From assembly GCF_012273895.1 (NCBI RefSeq), contig NC_052108.1:4836001-4900000 (forward strand): a stretch of 64,000 nt of DNA, given 5' to 3'. The notes under the pieces are model-generated. The model had not been told where the DNA came from, did no database searches, and saw nothing but the letters and a program-made list of their open reading frames with translations. This stretch comes from Zerene cesonia. Lineage: Eukaryota > Arthropoda > Insecta > Lepidoptera > Pieridae. The translations under genes were made by a program, and so were the position numbers. Position 1 is the first letter of the stretch. Each line of letters begins with the position of its first letter. Shown one piece after another: positions 49,516 to 62,264 of this stretch.

Positions 49516-51606
49516 TGTTAAAAGTAAAAAAAAAAACTAAATAAAATGAAACGACTGTGTGGGGTTTAATTCATTAGATATATGGCGCCATCCTTTGGGC
49601 GCCATGGGAACTCATTTCACAGAATTCAAACTGCCGATTTCTAGGAATCGCCAGCCGGTCGACTATATAAACCATCACGTTCAACGCTGCGAGTCGGTGT
49701 TCATTCGGAAGGCGCAGCGTTCACATCGTGTATCAAGTAACCAATCGAAAGTAATCGCCCGCCGCTCGACTATATAAGCCAATAAGTTCAACGCCGCGAG
49801 TCAGAGTCCATTCGGAGGTGGTGATTCTGTGGTGCATCTCTACAAGCTGGACAAATTCTGCAATCACTCGTACTTGGATAAATAATCATCCATCACGTTG
49901 GAAAGAATTCATTCATAACAATCTGTTTTATTCAAGAAACTCTTCCGGCTGCTAAGTGGCAGTTTGTACCCGGAAAGGAGAATCATTTCATTTGGTGGTT
50001 TCAGCATGGCCAGATTGTGCTGAAATTCCAGAAGTTAACGACAATTTAGAAGAACGACCAGTTCAAACTATGACTATAACTACCAGACCTGAATCTATAC
50101 CAATTGAAAAATGGCTTCGAATCACAACACCTAAACCATTTGAGCAGCTAAATCAAATTTATCATGACCTAACAAGATTGATTCGTATTACTGCGACATG
50201 TACACGATTCATTCTTCGACCAGAAGATGCCAAAGCTAAATTTTACTGGGTCAAGAGAACTCAATAAGAGTTCTTTCATCAAGAAATCAAACAATTAACC
50301 AAAAGTAAACTCCTTTCAAGTTCTAATCCATTAGTGAGATTAACGCCTTTTGTCGACTCACAAGGTATTCTTAGAGTTGGAGGAAGATTGGAATCATCTC
50401 ATCTACCTTTCGGTGCAAAACATCCAGCTATTCTTCCTTGAGATTCTCTTCTTACAAAAAATATTATAGACCAAGCTCATCGAAAGACTCTTCATGGAGG
50501 AATCCAGAAGACATTATCCTACATCTTAGAAGAATTTTGGATTCTTGGTGGAAGACCATCAGTTAAATCAGCCATTTGGAAATGTATACGATGCGCAAGA
50601 TACCGACAACTAAAAAGCCAACAGCTCATGGGTCAATTGCCAACCTACAGAGTCACTCCTTCAAGACCTTTCTTACATACTGGTGTTGATTATGCGGGAC
50701 CATTCATGCTTAAAACCTGGAGGGGACGCAACACTCGTAAATATAAGGCTTGGATCGTCGTATTTGTCTGTGAAGCAACATCAGCGATTCAACTAGAACT
50801 CGTCACTGACTATACGACTGAGGCGTTTATAGCAGCTTACAAGAGATTTACTGCCAGACGCGGAATTTGCGCCACTTTGAAGAGTGATTGTGGAACAAAT
50901 TTTAAAGGAGCGGAATCAGAGCTTCGGAGTCTCTTTGATTCAACATCAAAACAACTTGGTAATTTAGCTGCACTTCTGGCAAACGATGGCACTCAATGGC
51001 TGTTTAATCCCCCTAAACACTATATTCGCCGAGTTATTGGAGAACAACACCTGACTTATGAAGAAATAAATACCTTTTTGTCTCACGTCGAAGCAGTTTT
51101 AAACTCAAGACCGCTCTGTCCGCTCACCAACGATCCTGACGATCTCTCTGTACTCACATGGGCATTTTCGATTGGAGGACCACTAAACGTTGTGCCGGAA
51201 CCTTCCTTAGGAGAACTTAAAATATCTCGGCTCTCTAGATAGCAGCTTCTTCGACGTATGACTGATGATTTCTGGGTCAAATGGACCAAAGAATACCTTC
51301 AACAATATCTATCGATCTACAAGTGGAACCAGCTTATGCCTGAAGTTCAAGTCGGAAATCTGGTTCTCATCATCGATGAACGATGTCCACCATCAAAATG
51401 GCCACTTGGACAAATCATCAAGGTGCATCCTGGAAAAGATGGTCATATTCGAGTAGTGACAATCAAAACGGCTACCAGCGTCGTTGAAAGACCAATCACT
51501 AAGCTGAGACTTTTACCAATTAAAGAAGAGTAGTTTGTTAAACCAGTTTAACAAAGGCGGGTGGAAATGTTGAAAGTAAAAAAAAAACTAAATAAAATAA
51601 AACGAC
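49516..51606 (+). mobile_element. Decayed BEL/Pao LTR retrotransposon
   Basis: A 40-bp sequence starting TGTTAAAAGTAAAAA (49516-49555) recurs at 51568-51606 just after a polypurine-like 'AGGCGGGTGGAAA'. These are taken as the starts of the 5' and 3' LTRs. The 5' LTR-like region (to about 49930) carries two TATATAA boxes (49664, 49771) in a duplicated 52-bp module. Only the end of pol follows; gag, protease, reverse transcriptase and most of RNase H are missing. The 3' LTR is cut after 39 bp, where unrelated sequence takes over. Confidence 0.85.
49935..51533 (+). pseudogene. BEL/Pao pol remnant: RNase H end plus integrase
   Basis: The reading is broken near 49980 and then stays in one frame with three in-frame stops (50265-50267, 50439-50441, 51240-51242). 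In order: the RNase H/integrase linker ('WQFVPGKEN', then 'AWPDCAEIPEV'), an HHCC zinc-binding segment at about 50480-50610, an integrase core with its first Asp in 'GVDYAGPF' (50688) and second Asp in 'SDCGTNFKG' (50886), and a C-terminal 'PPSKWPLGQI' domain. The stretch expected to hold the catalytic Glu is missing: an in-frame deletion sits at about 51013. The product cannot be active. Family recognised from these motifs. Confidence 0.85.
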
Positions 51607-51671
51607 AAAGAAGCACAAATGATTGTCACGCATCTCCTCTTTCTCATTCTTATTGATCTATCTCTATTACT

Positions 51672-51690
51672 TTCTTTCTTTCTTTCTTTG
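51672..51690. repeat. (TTTC)n microsatellite
   Basis: About five TTTC units between the BEL/Pao remnant and the inverted 82-bp repeat. Confidence 0.7.
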
Positions 51691-51796
51691 ACAATCTTTC
51701 TTTATCTTATGATTTCTAAATACCCTCCAAAATATTTTGCGTCAGTAAAAGTCGTATATGATCACATTACACTCTACATATAGAAACTATCTAACT

Positions 51797-51878
51797 ACAT
51801 ACAGAGGCCCATTGAGAACAACTGGCGCATGCGCATAAGGTACCAAATCCGGTAGTAAAAGCAAAGTCGCCGCCCCAC
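51797..51878 (-). repeat. 82-bp repeat, right copy of an inverted pair
   Basis: Reverse complement of 49271-49352. It ends exactly at the first N of the gap, so the repeat probably continues there and stopped the assembly. Confidence 0.85.
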
Positions 51879-52878
51879 NNNNNNNNNNNNNNNNNNNNNN
51901 NNNNNNNNNNNNNNNNNNNNNNNNNNNNNNNNNNNNNNNNNNNNNNNNNNNNNNNNNNNNNNNNNNNNNNNNNNNNNNNNNNNNNNNNNNNNNNNNNNNN
52001 NNNNNNNNNNNNNNNNNNNNNNNNNNNNNNNNNNNNNNNNNNNNNNNNNNNNNNNNNNNNNNNNNNNNNNNNNNNNNNNNNNNNNNNNNNNNNNNNNNNN
52101 NNNNNNNNNNNNNNNNNNNNNNNNNNNNNNNNNNNNNNNNNNNNNNNNNNNNNNNNNNNNNNNNNNNNNNNNNNNNNNNNNNNNNNNNNNNNNNNNNNNN
52201 NNNNNNNNNNNNNNNNNNNNNNNNNNNNNNNNNNNNNNNNNNNNNNNNNNNNNNNNNNNNNNNNNNNNNNNNNNNNNNNNNNNNNNNNNNNNNNNNNNNN
52301 NNNNNNNNNNNNNNNNNNNNNNNNNNNNNNNNNNNNNNNNNNNNNNNNNNNNNNNNNNNNNNNNNNNNNNNNNNNNNNNNNNNNNNNNNNNNNNNNNNNN
52401 NNNNNNNNNNNNNNNNNNNNNNNNNNNNNNNNNNNNNNNNNNNNNNNNNNNNNNNNNNNNNNNNNNNNNNNNNNNNNNNNNNNNNNNNNNNNNNNNNNNN
52501 NNNNNNNNNNNNNNNNNNNNNNNNNNNNNNNNNNNNNNNNNNNNNNNNNNNNNNNNNNNNNNNNNNNNNNNNNNNNNNNNNNNNNNNNNNNNNNNNNNNN
52601 NNNNNNNNNNNNNNNNNNNNNNNNNNNNNNNNNNNNNNNNNNNNNNNNNNNNNNNNNNNNNNNNNNNNNNNNNNNNNNNNNNNNNNNNNNNNNNNNNNNN
52701 NNNNNNNNNNNNNNNNNNNNNNNNNNNNNNNNNNNNNNNNNNNNNNNNNNNNNNNNNNNNNNNNNNNNNNNNNNNNNNNNNNNNNNNNNNNNNNNNNNNN
52801 NNNNNNNNNNNNNNNNNNNNNNNNNNNNNNNNNNNNNNNNNNNNNNNNNNNNNNNNNNNNNNNNNNNNNNNNNNNNNN
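51879..52878. other. Assembly gap (1000 N)
   Basis: Exactly 1000 unknown bases inside a transposon cluster. Confidence 0.99.
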
Positions 52879-52929
52879 ATTAAAATACAAAACAAAATCG
52901 GTATCCTTACCGATACGACAACCTTGATT

Positions 52930-52980
52930 ATAATGTTTACAGACCTAAATAATCTTGTACCTTTAAACGAGCAATTCTTG

Positions 52981-53011
<31 letters not shown>

Positions 53012-53160
53012 GGAATCTCGGAATCGGCTCCGACGATTTTCATGAAATTTAGTGTATAGGGAGTTTCGGGGGCGATAAATCGATCTAGCTAGGAATCTTT
53101 TTTAGAAAATGTCATATTCGTGTTTTATTCGTGTTTTTATTTTTCCTGACATCTATTGGT
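52930..53160 (+). repeat. Repeat-like segment with (TA)n
   Basis: It contains a TA run at about 52981-53008, then 'GGAATCGGCTCCGACGATTT' and 'TTCGGGGGCGATAAATCG', a combination I associate with abundant lepidopteran repeats. No coding capacity; family not assigned. Confidence 0.4.
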
Positions 53161-53180
53161 GAATAATAATACTATTTTAC

Positions 53181-53282
53181 TTCGTAGATAGCTGGACAAC
53201 TGAAATAACACATAGGCACTTTTTATACCGATATTCCTACGGGATACGGACTTACGCGGTTTCAACCGCGGGTCACAGCTAG
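53181..53282 (+). mobile_element. Helitron-like element, 3' half
   Basis: It matches the last 100 bp of the 8867 family ('GATAGCTGGACAACTG', 'CCTACGGGATACGGACTTAC') and ends CAGCTAG. The terminal hairpin block is altered. It is not the continuation of the 50-bp piece at 48521, because its downstream flank does not match copy A. Confidence 0.65.
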
Positions 53283-53383
53283 TAATAATTAATTGCACAA
53301 ACGTTTGATATTCTCTTATCGTAAACAAAACGATTCAGCCTCATCCCTTTAAATCCCCATTTAGAATTGAATTAATTGTTGCT

Positions 53384-53735
53384 TTTAGATTTCGCTCTGG
53401 ACACATACCATCAAATAAATTTGCTTTTCTTATGGGTAAGTCCACTACACCTAATTGTTGAATTTGTAATGTTATTGAAGATCTATATCATGTTTTGGTG
53501 GAATGTGTCCGAAACGAGACTTTTAGACCTAAGTTTGGTACTGCAGTGGGAGCCTGGAACTCTGTCCTGGTTGTCCCTCTTTGAGAATCAGCTAGGGCAC
53601 TGTTGCGACTCCTATTTAGAAACGGGTCTTAGGTGTATTATATAACATTACATATGTTTGTGATATTTTTGTTGTTTTGTGTGTATTCGGGCAACATTAT
53701 CGCATTGCGATCAAGCCTTTAATAAAGAAAAAAAG
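53384..53735 (+). pseudogene. LINE 3' end (non-LTR retrotransposon)
   Basis: The frame reads 'FRSGHIPSNKFAFLMGKS', then a C-x-x-C...H...C block ('ICNVIEDLYHVLVECVRNE') in which one Cys position is followed by a stop. This arrangement is typical of the C terminus of Jockey/R1-type reverse transcriptase ORFs. A short 3' UTR with AATAAAGAAAAAAAG closes the element at about 53735. It is 5'-truncated, the usual fate of LINE insertions. The overlapping 89-aa frame is in the wrong phase. Confidence 0.65.
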
Positions 53736-54000
53736 AGATATTCTGTTACAAAATATATGGAAATTATGGTTCAAAATAGATTAAGGATAATTATAATTAT
53801 AATGTAGGAAAACCTTAAGATACTATATTCAATACATAATTTCTGCAAATAGATATTATCTACAATTAAAGGAATTGCAGTACACAAGTAAGCATGTAGT
53901 AAACTTGTTAAACGGAATAAAAACAACAAAACAGATAACTTATTTTTTCCTTATTTACCTTATTTTTGTGTGACTAAGTTCAATAAAGGGTTATAAATAA

Positions 54001-54189
54001 CTAGCTGTTTATTAGTTTCACCCGCGTAAGTCTTGATGTTATTCCTATTGTTATATTGCCTATATGTTATTCCAGTTGTCCAGCTGTCTACGTACCAAAT
54101 TTTAATGCATACGGTTCCATAGTCTTTGCGTGAAAGAGAAACAAACACACACATCCTTACAAACTTTCGCATTTATAATATTAGTAGGA
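54001..54189 (-). mobile_element. Helitron-like non-autonomous element, inverted
   Basis: The reverse complement runs from TCCTACTAATATTATAAATG to CTAG. The 3' GC-rich block is degraded. About 189 bp, same family as 20788. Confidence 0.72.
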
Positions 54190-56185
54190 AGGATTATACA
54201 TTAGTAGGATGACGCACAACGAATATCCTGTCGGAATGAAACAACAAATGTAAACAAACTTAAACAAGAAGTTTCCTCTGTATTTCCCGTATTATTGTTG
54301 ATGTGAAGTGCTTTGCCCATCTAAAACCATTATAGTAACAATTAGAAAAACTGCCTCTGCTCAGTCAGACTGTTATTTGTTCCATTTATCTTCACAAAGG
54401 ATATAGAACCTAGCACACAGCTATAACGCTCATCTAATAACCACTATACAAGTATCAAGTCAGTCGTATATAACTTTTCCCTGTTGACAAAAAATATTTT
54501 GTAACCAGGAAAATATCAAGCATACATTGCGGATATTGTAACATATGCGGGTTTATACAAAACGCCTACAATATCTATGTGAGTCAACATTGATAGCGAG
54601 GTAGCGCAATTAAAATATGTAAGTTAGTTGATATCGAAGTAAAAGTTTGTTTAAAACTAATTTGACAGTACCCAAACAAACCATCACGGGCTGGTGACCT
54701 AAATTCCTTTGGCCGGGGGCGGAGCGGTGCAGCGAATGATTCATGCATCTGCGCCGACGTAAAACGTTCCTCTTAAAAATTCTATTCTGTTTCAGAATTT
54801 AACGTCCTACTTCATCAAATTACACTATTGTTTGGTATACAATTGAACGTTCCAGTTTTTTGTTATGGTATCATGTTCCGTTGCCTTGTCTTTTATTAGA
54901 GCCGTTGTAAAGTGATATCACCAGTTCCTTGTGATACAATCGTAAATATTATAAAGCAGATGATTGTCTTACTTAGAGGCTAGCGTTCGAATGACCCAGA
55001 TTTTCAACGAATAAGCAACCACTGAACATCGAAATTCAAAACACGCAAGAAAATTTCACAATGTAACATGTTTTCCCTTTGGCTTTTGTCCAAAGTATCT
55101 CCATTCAGCTTTTATTAATGAAAATATTCCCTCCATTAAAATCGAATAAGATGCGTCATAATTTTTTTTTTAAATAAATCTTCAACGTTATTTGCAGAAA
55201 AACCCTTTTATGTTTCAGAATCACCTTCAATATTAATTTAAATAACTTTATTTTGTTTTATATAACATTGTTATCTATTACTTGATTCTCAATGATTACG
55301 TATAAACGTTCTAAAAATACAATCTCTTTAATTCTAGCAAAATAGTTCCCCGTGACCTTACAATATCCGTGAGTAAAAAATTAGAAACAATGAGGTTAAG
55401 CGGTTGCACGGTTTTGTTACACAGGCAAGTACAAGCGATGAAAAATGCACGCTAGCGACCTTAGCCCACTTGCAACCGTCTTGGCGGCGCAGGCACAGCC
55501 AACGAGTAAACACGATCTAAACACAACGGTCATGAGATTAATACACCAGCAAAATTGTCAGAAGTATTCATAGTTAAATTCTACAAATTGCGGACGGAAT
55601 TAAAACGACTACTACATTAAGATTAAAACGATTCACAGAAAACAAAATATTCTTCTAACCTTACAGCCGTAATAACTCTGCCACATCAGTTCATTAGTGG
55701 ATCTTTCAAAATAATTTCAAATAAAATTTATATTCTCAACATATCTATTCTATATATCTAATCATCGCGACGCCAAATTAATAACGTTGCATCAAGAGTA
55801 AGTAATACCGTAAGTCTACACTTTAATTACGAGGGCCCTTATGCGTCTATTCTGTTATTTATAAATTCAAAAACTCTATATGTATAGAACTCAACAACTC
55901 ATATTGAGTTAGAGTGTATAATGTAATGGGCACATGACGGCCGCGTGAAACCTAGAGCCAATAAGAGCGGTCGATCTTGTGACACGATTTCAAAACAACC
56001 GGTGTACGCTGACAATATGTGGTAAACTGTATTTGTTAGGTCCTAACGAGATAGCCCTTCGAATGATTAGTGACTAGATATGACTGTTAATTATTTCTAC
56101 AATGCGCTAATTGTTGAAAAAGAGGTAAAATATGTAGACAATAATTAAAATTGTTTAATATTAAATGTAATAAATTACGAATAAT
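54190..56185. other. Non-coding stretch without a recognised gene
   Basis: AT-rich with GC-richer patches at about 54690-54770 and 55430-55510; no frame, RNA gene or repeat that I can support. Confidence 0.5.
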
Positions 56186-56538
56186 ATATGTATAAGAGCA
56201 GTGGTGGCTCAGTGAGCAGTGGTGGCTCAGTGGTGAGAACCTCGGACTTCAAAATCGATAAGTCGGGGTTCGAGACCGGGCGAGCGTGCAGGAAATAAAT
56301 TGATTTTTCAATTTATCTGCACATGTGGATAACATCACCACTGCTTAAAACGGTGAAGGAAAACATCGTGAGGAAACCGGCATGTCCAAGAATCAAAAGT
56401 TCGACGACATGTGACATCTGCCAACCCGCACTTGGCCAGCGTGGTGGATTATGGCCTGAACCCTCATAGGAGGCCTGTGTCCCAGCAGTGGGAACATATA
56501 TGGGCTGATGATGATGATGATGATGATGATATGTATAA
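56186..56538 (+). mobile_element. tRNA-derived SINE with 10-bp target-site duplication
   Basis: The body is 56196-56528, flanked by ATATGTATAA at 56186-56195 and 56529-56538. RNA polymerase III promoter boxes are readable: A box TGGCTCAGTGG (56223-56233) and B box GGTTCGAGACC (56267-56277). The middle carries 'CCGGCATGTCCAAGAATC' and 'CTGTGTCCCAGCAGTGGGAA', and the 3' end is a GAT repeat. The first 18 bp of the head are duplicated in tandem. Intact ends and target-site duplication indicate a fairly recent insertion. Confidence 0.88.
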
Positions 56539-59500
56539 TGTAGGCATCAATTGTGCCAGAACGCAGCTATAATTATACTCGTATTACATCAACAGCGGTA
56601 AAACCCCGTTAACGATGGAAATTGGAATTAATTGAAAACATTATTTTCGGTATATACAATACATACCTAAAAAGTAACAGATAACACATGAAACTATAGT
56701 GAAAGTGTGTATGCTAAATCTCCGATAGTATGAGAAATTCACATACGGAAGTGAGAAAATTATAGATAAATATAGATATAAACTGTGGGACGTTCCCGTC
56801 GAGTTTCCTTTGTTGTTTACTCAATCTTATATGGCAGCGTGTGAATATTAGAATTATCTCACGACGTGAATACTCCGTACATGATGCAGTTTACAGTTGG
56901 TACTTAAGAGTCGGCAAGTGAGTGACAGCGCGCCGACCTTGCCGCGGCCTTTTGAATTGAGCAACGTCAACAAGTAACAAAAACAAGTTAAATGTACTAT
57001 TAGCATTGAAACAAACAAAACAAATGAATACAATCAAAAAGCCATCACAAACAGGAAATTGAAGCGCCATCGCTTATGCAAGGTGAAACGTTATACGGAA
57101 AATCATAAGTAAAAATAAACAAACCAGTGCTATTGCAAAATGCCTCTTATGCATATATGAGGCTATTTATAGAAAAAACTTTAAAGTATGTAGAGAAACT
57201 ATCATTTAATAAAAAATATATTTCTACAAAAATATGATTACGAACGAACGAGAATTTCATCTTTAAATACCAGTTCGATGTCCTAAATACACTGTTGATC
57301 TAAACAAATCGTCACAATTTGGAATTCACAAATTAATTTTTAATTTCTTAAAACATTAGCATTCCCAAATATTTGGTAAGTATATACTTTATTGGCTATT
57401 CCAAAACAATTTTAAACACATTAGCTTAGCGATAAAAACAAAGGGGTTTTGCCTTTCGCTACAATCTATTTATATCTAACAACATCCGTCATTGGAATAA
57501 AAATAGATAATCATGTTTACAAATCCGCATTACGATGACAAAGTAAAAACGCAAGTGCGATAATGTATTCAGATTTCAACGTCTTATGTGCGTGTATAAA
57601 AAGACGAGAATGCCTTGAGTATTTATTTACGTTATTATTTATTAAATTTTTAAGCACAGATAGCACAAAAGCCGACTCAACTGCGAGTAGAAGTAGATTG
57701 TGCAAGCGTTGTTTTGCAAATCTCCGCCTCTGGCAAGGCTGTCGACACGAAGTCAACGCGTGCGGGCCGGAGAGAATATTGGATCCTGTTCATAAGTACT
57801 TTGTCTATCAGCTAGACATTCCATTTGCACCAATGCTCGCTATTTATGTTACTGTCATTTAAAGACTGTGATAATTGACTCACAAATTGTAAGTTTGATC
57901 ATTAAATAATGATGGGGTTTTGTACTTTGTGTAAAATATTGCTAACAATAAGTAGAAACATATAAATGATGACAGACATTAAATCTCATCTTATTGCGTT
58001 TCAATGAATGAAAATCATGCTATTTTTCAGAAACTGATATGTTAAGTTTTGTGAGTGAAAATTACTTTATTCCGATATTTTCTTATACTAAAATGGATAC
58101 ATACATTTTCGACTTACACGTTTCAGTGCAGTTAATAAAAATTTAACCTACTTGCAAATGACTTTATCATCATAAATGAAGTCTCACGCAAACTGTGGCT
58201 TAAAAATGTCTGTACTAATTAGAGCAATTAAAAATAAAAACAACAACATTAATGATACTTATTATGTAATTGTTTTCGATCAGCTATAGATAAACTACAC
58301 ATTCAACTATTTGTTTGCGTGAATAAATTCACTCCGGTCGAGTTCGATTCAGTTAAAAACTGAGAGCACCGTGATTTCACTGCTGGTAGACAAACACGAC
58401 CCAGAGGTGTGTAACAATGAAGTAACAACTCTCCGCCGTCAAAACACCTTGCGCAACGCACTCGCATTCCGAGAGCCCTCGACGCTCGGTGTCACTACTC
58501 CACTTAGCTTTCATTTTCTATAAATAAAACGACCAATGTTTTTCTGTAATAAAATATCAATCCGTCAGATTGAATTTCAGACTGAACTTTGAACCAGACT
58601 TAGCAACCTACCAACCTTGTCGTTTAGGTAGCGAAATGTTATCATGACTACGATAGCAAAATGTTCAATTTAAAATATCGATAATGATGCGTGTAGATAT
58701 TTAGGAAAATACTTCACATTTAACCACTATTTCTGTTTATAGCCGTGAGTTTTAATTTATTCAATTATTAATAAATCATGATGTATGACTGACTGATCCC
58801 TCGTCATATCGTAATTTATTTATCAGAATTGTATGAAAATTGTATCAGTCAAATTGCTCAATTTAAGAGGAGCACATAAGAAAACAAACGGAAGGTGGGT
58901 TAATTTTAGCTCTGTTTCAAAGCTTCTATGATATTTCGGTGCCTAATTACAATTTTAAATTAAATGTCTAAGCCAAATCTCTTAGATAAAATGTTGGCAA
59001 GTCATTCTGTATCCAAATCGCCGGCATTTCATTACATGTTAAAAACCTTTGAATCTTATGTATAATTTATTTATAACGTCTCATAAAAAACTGTTTGCAA
59101 CACTTGTGGTAAAACCGTTCTCTCATGTTTTCTACGGAGACGTAAGTGTGCTATTCCACCAAAAATGCAAGCACTGAAGCATGCAGCATGAACGGATTGT
59201 CGACTTTCTACTATTTACATTTGGTTCACAAAAGAAATTTTTTATTTCACTTTGTCCCATTTATTAAAGAATACAATATATGTAGATGACACTTTTTTAC
59301 AAATTTTATTTGTTAGCATCACATAAATTCTCCGTTCCAAAAATACACAAGGCTTTACTGTTATAACAAAAAAATATATAAGACAATGGTTTTTTTTTTC
59401 TTAATTTTTAGATTTAACTATTAAGATATTTTTTGTTAATAAAGAATTCAGTTGGAACGTTCAATTACAATCGGCTTCCTTTGTAAACAGGCTGTGTTCG

Positions 59501-61871
59501 CGATTATGACACCATTCCACTCCAAAACGAACGCAAAACAGTTATGTAACGTAGAAAGTTGCAATTCTCATTTACCGTAAGGCGGTATCTAGACTGTTGT
59601 GAAGACTTGCCGTCTAGCGGGTTGTTCTCGATGTTTCTTATTCGAAATAACTATCATTGACACGAAGAAAAAAACAATGCGGCAACGAAGTGGAAAAAAC
59701 GTGATGATGTTGATGTATATAGTTTTCCTCAACATACGTTTAATGGTAGTAGTTATTATAGTGCATTCTTCGTTAATTTTGGGCCTTGTATTCTCGGTGA
59801 AAAATTAGTTTCGTACATATCTTAAAATATTTAACAGTAATTCAATCCTTACTTTTTTATGTCAATGCAGATAGCATTATGACACAGTGAGAATTGTATA
59901 CGTCCTTTGAAATATTTTACTGAGTCCATATTTTTAAATATTATAAAATACACAGAATGAATGAGAATGACGTGTTATCTTGTAAATCTGCATTGTCTAA
60001 TAATAACGTCCTGTTTACGAGACGAGAAGCTTTATAAAAGAAGCGGCCTCGCATCGAATGCAATTATGGCAGAGCGGCATTCATGGGCGCCGTGGTCACG
60101 TTGTGTTGTTTGTAAACACATGCTACATGCTACATGCAACATACCGAAGGTTATTAGCTACTAGTTTCACTTTACACAGGAAATGTCACACGTATGATAT
60201 CCGTTTTCGCAGAACATCTAACGATTGTACGTGATGTATTAATTATTTATTATTAACTATTCAAAATAATTTCCTCCGTTACGAACTATTAATGCATGAC
60301 ATAAAAAATACGTGATACGGACGTATATCCCAGTCACTTGCAGGTATTTTGTTCCTTTTTATAAGAAGGGTATATTGTACAATTTCGAAGCAAATGTATT
60401 AAGTATTTGAGATTTTTCTTAAAGTCGAGGTATGAACACCTTGTACTGTAAGAATTCATACAATTAATACAACAACACGATTGTCATTCAGAACACAACA
60501 AAATTTCTTGTATTTCTCAAAAACAACTACTATGCATATAATATTGGTTAAAAAATTGTATATTTGTATGCAACTCATAAGGTACTTTGGACTCGGACGG
60601 ATAAATCGGATAGATTTGATGTAAACTTTGTACACTTATCAACGATCGGTGACAATATAACAATTTCAATAACGTATCTTAATATCCTGATTAGGATAAG
60701 CAGGATTAAATAATTTCTAATTATAAGAGCCAATCAATTCATGTATTTCACTCTAATTCAAAGGAACATCTTGTAAAAGTACTAGATACTTTACAACAAC
60801 GTTAATGCAAATCGTTAAAATTTAGTGTCGATACATTTTATTAACTGTAAATCCACTTGCAAATTCTAAACTATGTGTGACGTCAAGCATTTCCCAAATG
60901 TAATGTTTGTTCCTGAATCCAGTTCTGTACGTAGAACCTCGTTGGGTTAGTATCACTCGTACTTGACCGATAGAATACAATTCTATTCATGGAAATTACA
61001 TAGTTTATTGAATGTTATGAAAAATAACATCTTATACTTAAAGCATTATTACACATTTATTTATAAACACGTAAATGGTTCAAGTAAACGTAACACGATG
61101 ATTTATCAGATTAAGATTTCACAATTCGATTCTGCATGAATCTGTACATTTTTATGAAATTAATTTTTAATAAATGTGGGGAGAGTATATGAAGACACTG
61201 TCTACAAGATTCTGTGAGTAATTATTGTAAAGTTAATTTTCTAATATAAATTGGAGTATGTTTTTTACGAACGAAATTAATAATATATCAAACTTCGATT
61301 ATTGTATATATTTCGATCTCCAGTCTGCATAACAAAAAAACAAAAATGCTTCGATTGGTTATTGAAAAGCTTTTCTCAGAATGTTAATGTGCTGTGAATG
61401 ATGCTGTGGCTCTGGATTACGATATTAATTTAAACAATTTAAAATAAAGTAAGTATAGCGACGCCGGGACGAGGCAAGTTTTGATATAGCTAAAGTGGAT
61501 ATTTCGCGCCTCCATCTGGGTTAACAAACAAAAACCATAATTGTAAGCGTTACACAGAAGAAAAAATATAATAACGTCATTAAAAAGTATCTTGAGAAAA
61601 ACTCAATTCGAAATAAATATACGCACATAGTCCTTATAGACTTTTGACTTCCTTGTCGAATTTCTATTTATCTAGCCGGGAGATCATCAAATCCACGGGT
61701 TCAATAAATGTCAAGGGCTATACCGAGCGCGTATGAATACGAAACAAAACATGCGGTGCGCTGTAGGCATGTAACTAATGCGCAATCAAAGGAAAGTCCA
61801 GTATAAACAGTGTGAATCAGTGTTTACGAGTACAGAATGACCGAGTTACCATATTAGGTGGTGACTCTTAC
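56539..61871. other. Gene-poor stretch
   Basis: No supported gene. Short frames at 57517-57862, 59599-59808 and 59961-60164 show no family resemblance and no splice context. GC-richer patches near 56930, 57750, 58430 and 60060 could be regulatory. Confidence 0.5.
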
Positions 61872-61955
61872 CTCGTTCCGATGTCACGATCTGGGTACGT
61901 GCAATGCCTTCACCTAGTTGTCACCTCCTGTAGCTGCTCGGATGTCTTCTAACGC
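61872..61955 (-). other. Candidate exon of an unidentified minus-strand gene
   Basis: An 84-bp block lies between a good acceptor (CAACTTTTGCAG, exon from 61955) and a good donor (ACGAG|GTAAGA, exon end 61872). Only one frame is open from the acceptor: it reads 'ALEDIRAATGGDN' and then stops at TAG, so this could be a C-terminal coding exon with a UTR intron, or a 5' UTR exon. Other exons would lie to the right, beyond the 100-N gap. The product is not recognised. Confidence 0.33.
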
Positions 61956-62264
61956 CTGCAAAAGTTGCTTGGTATAAGGTATGGTATGCTGGGCTATATA
62001 TTGTACTTATAAAAGTTCAAACATTAGATAATTGTGTTATATTGTAAGAAGATTGAGCCTTTCGTTTCGTTCTTTTAGTCAATACAACTATTGTACTCCG
62101 ATTCCTACATTCACTATAAGTATCGTGAAAATGAATGGTACTTTAATAGATGAAAACAGAATGGTAGAAATCAATAGTACAGATTTACTTATAGTCACTA
62201 AAAGCGATCCAACAATCCACCATGATATGTAGGTAGCGCGATTTGAATACAGTTTTTATTGACA

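Noticed and set aside
51787..52895. Long minus-strand frames of about 367 codons
   Set aside because: They cross the 1000-N gap, and the real part is the 82-bp inverted repeat.
53137..53328. Minus-strand frame across the Helitron-like fragment
   Set aside because: Frames in these elements recur in every copy and are repeat by-products.
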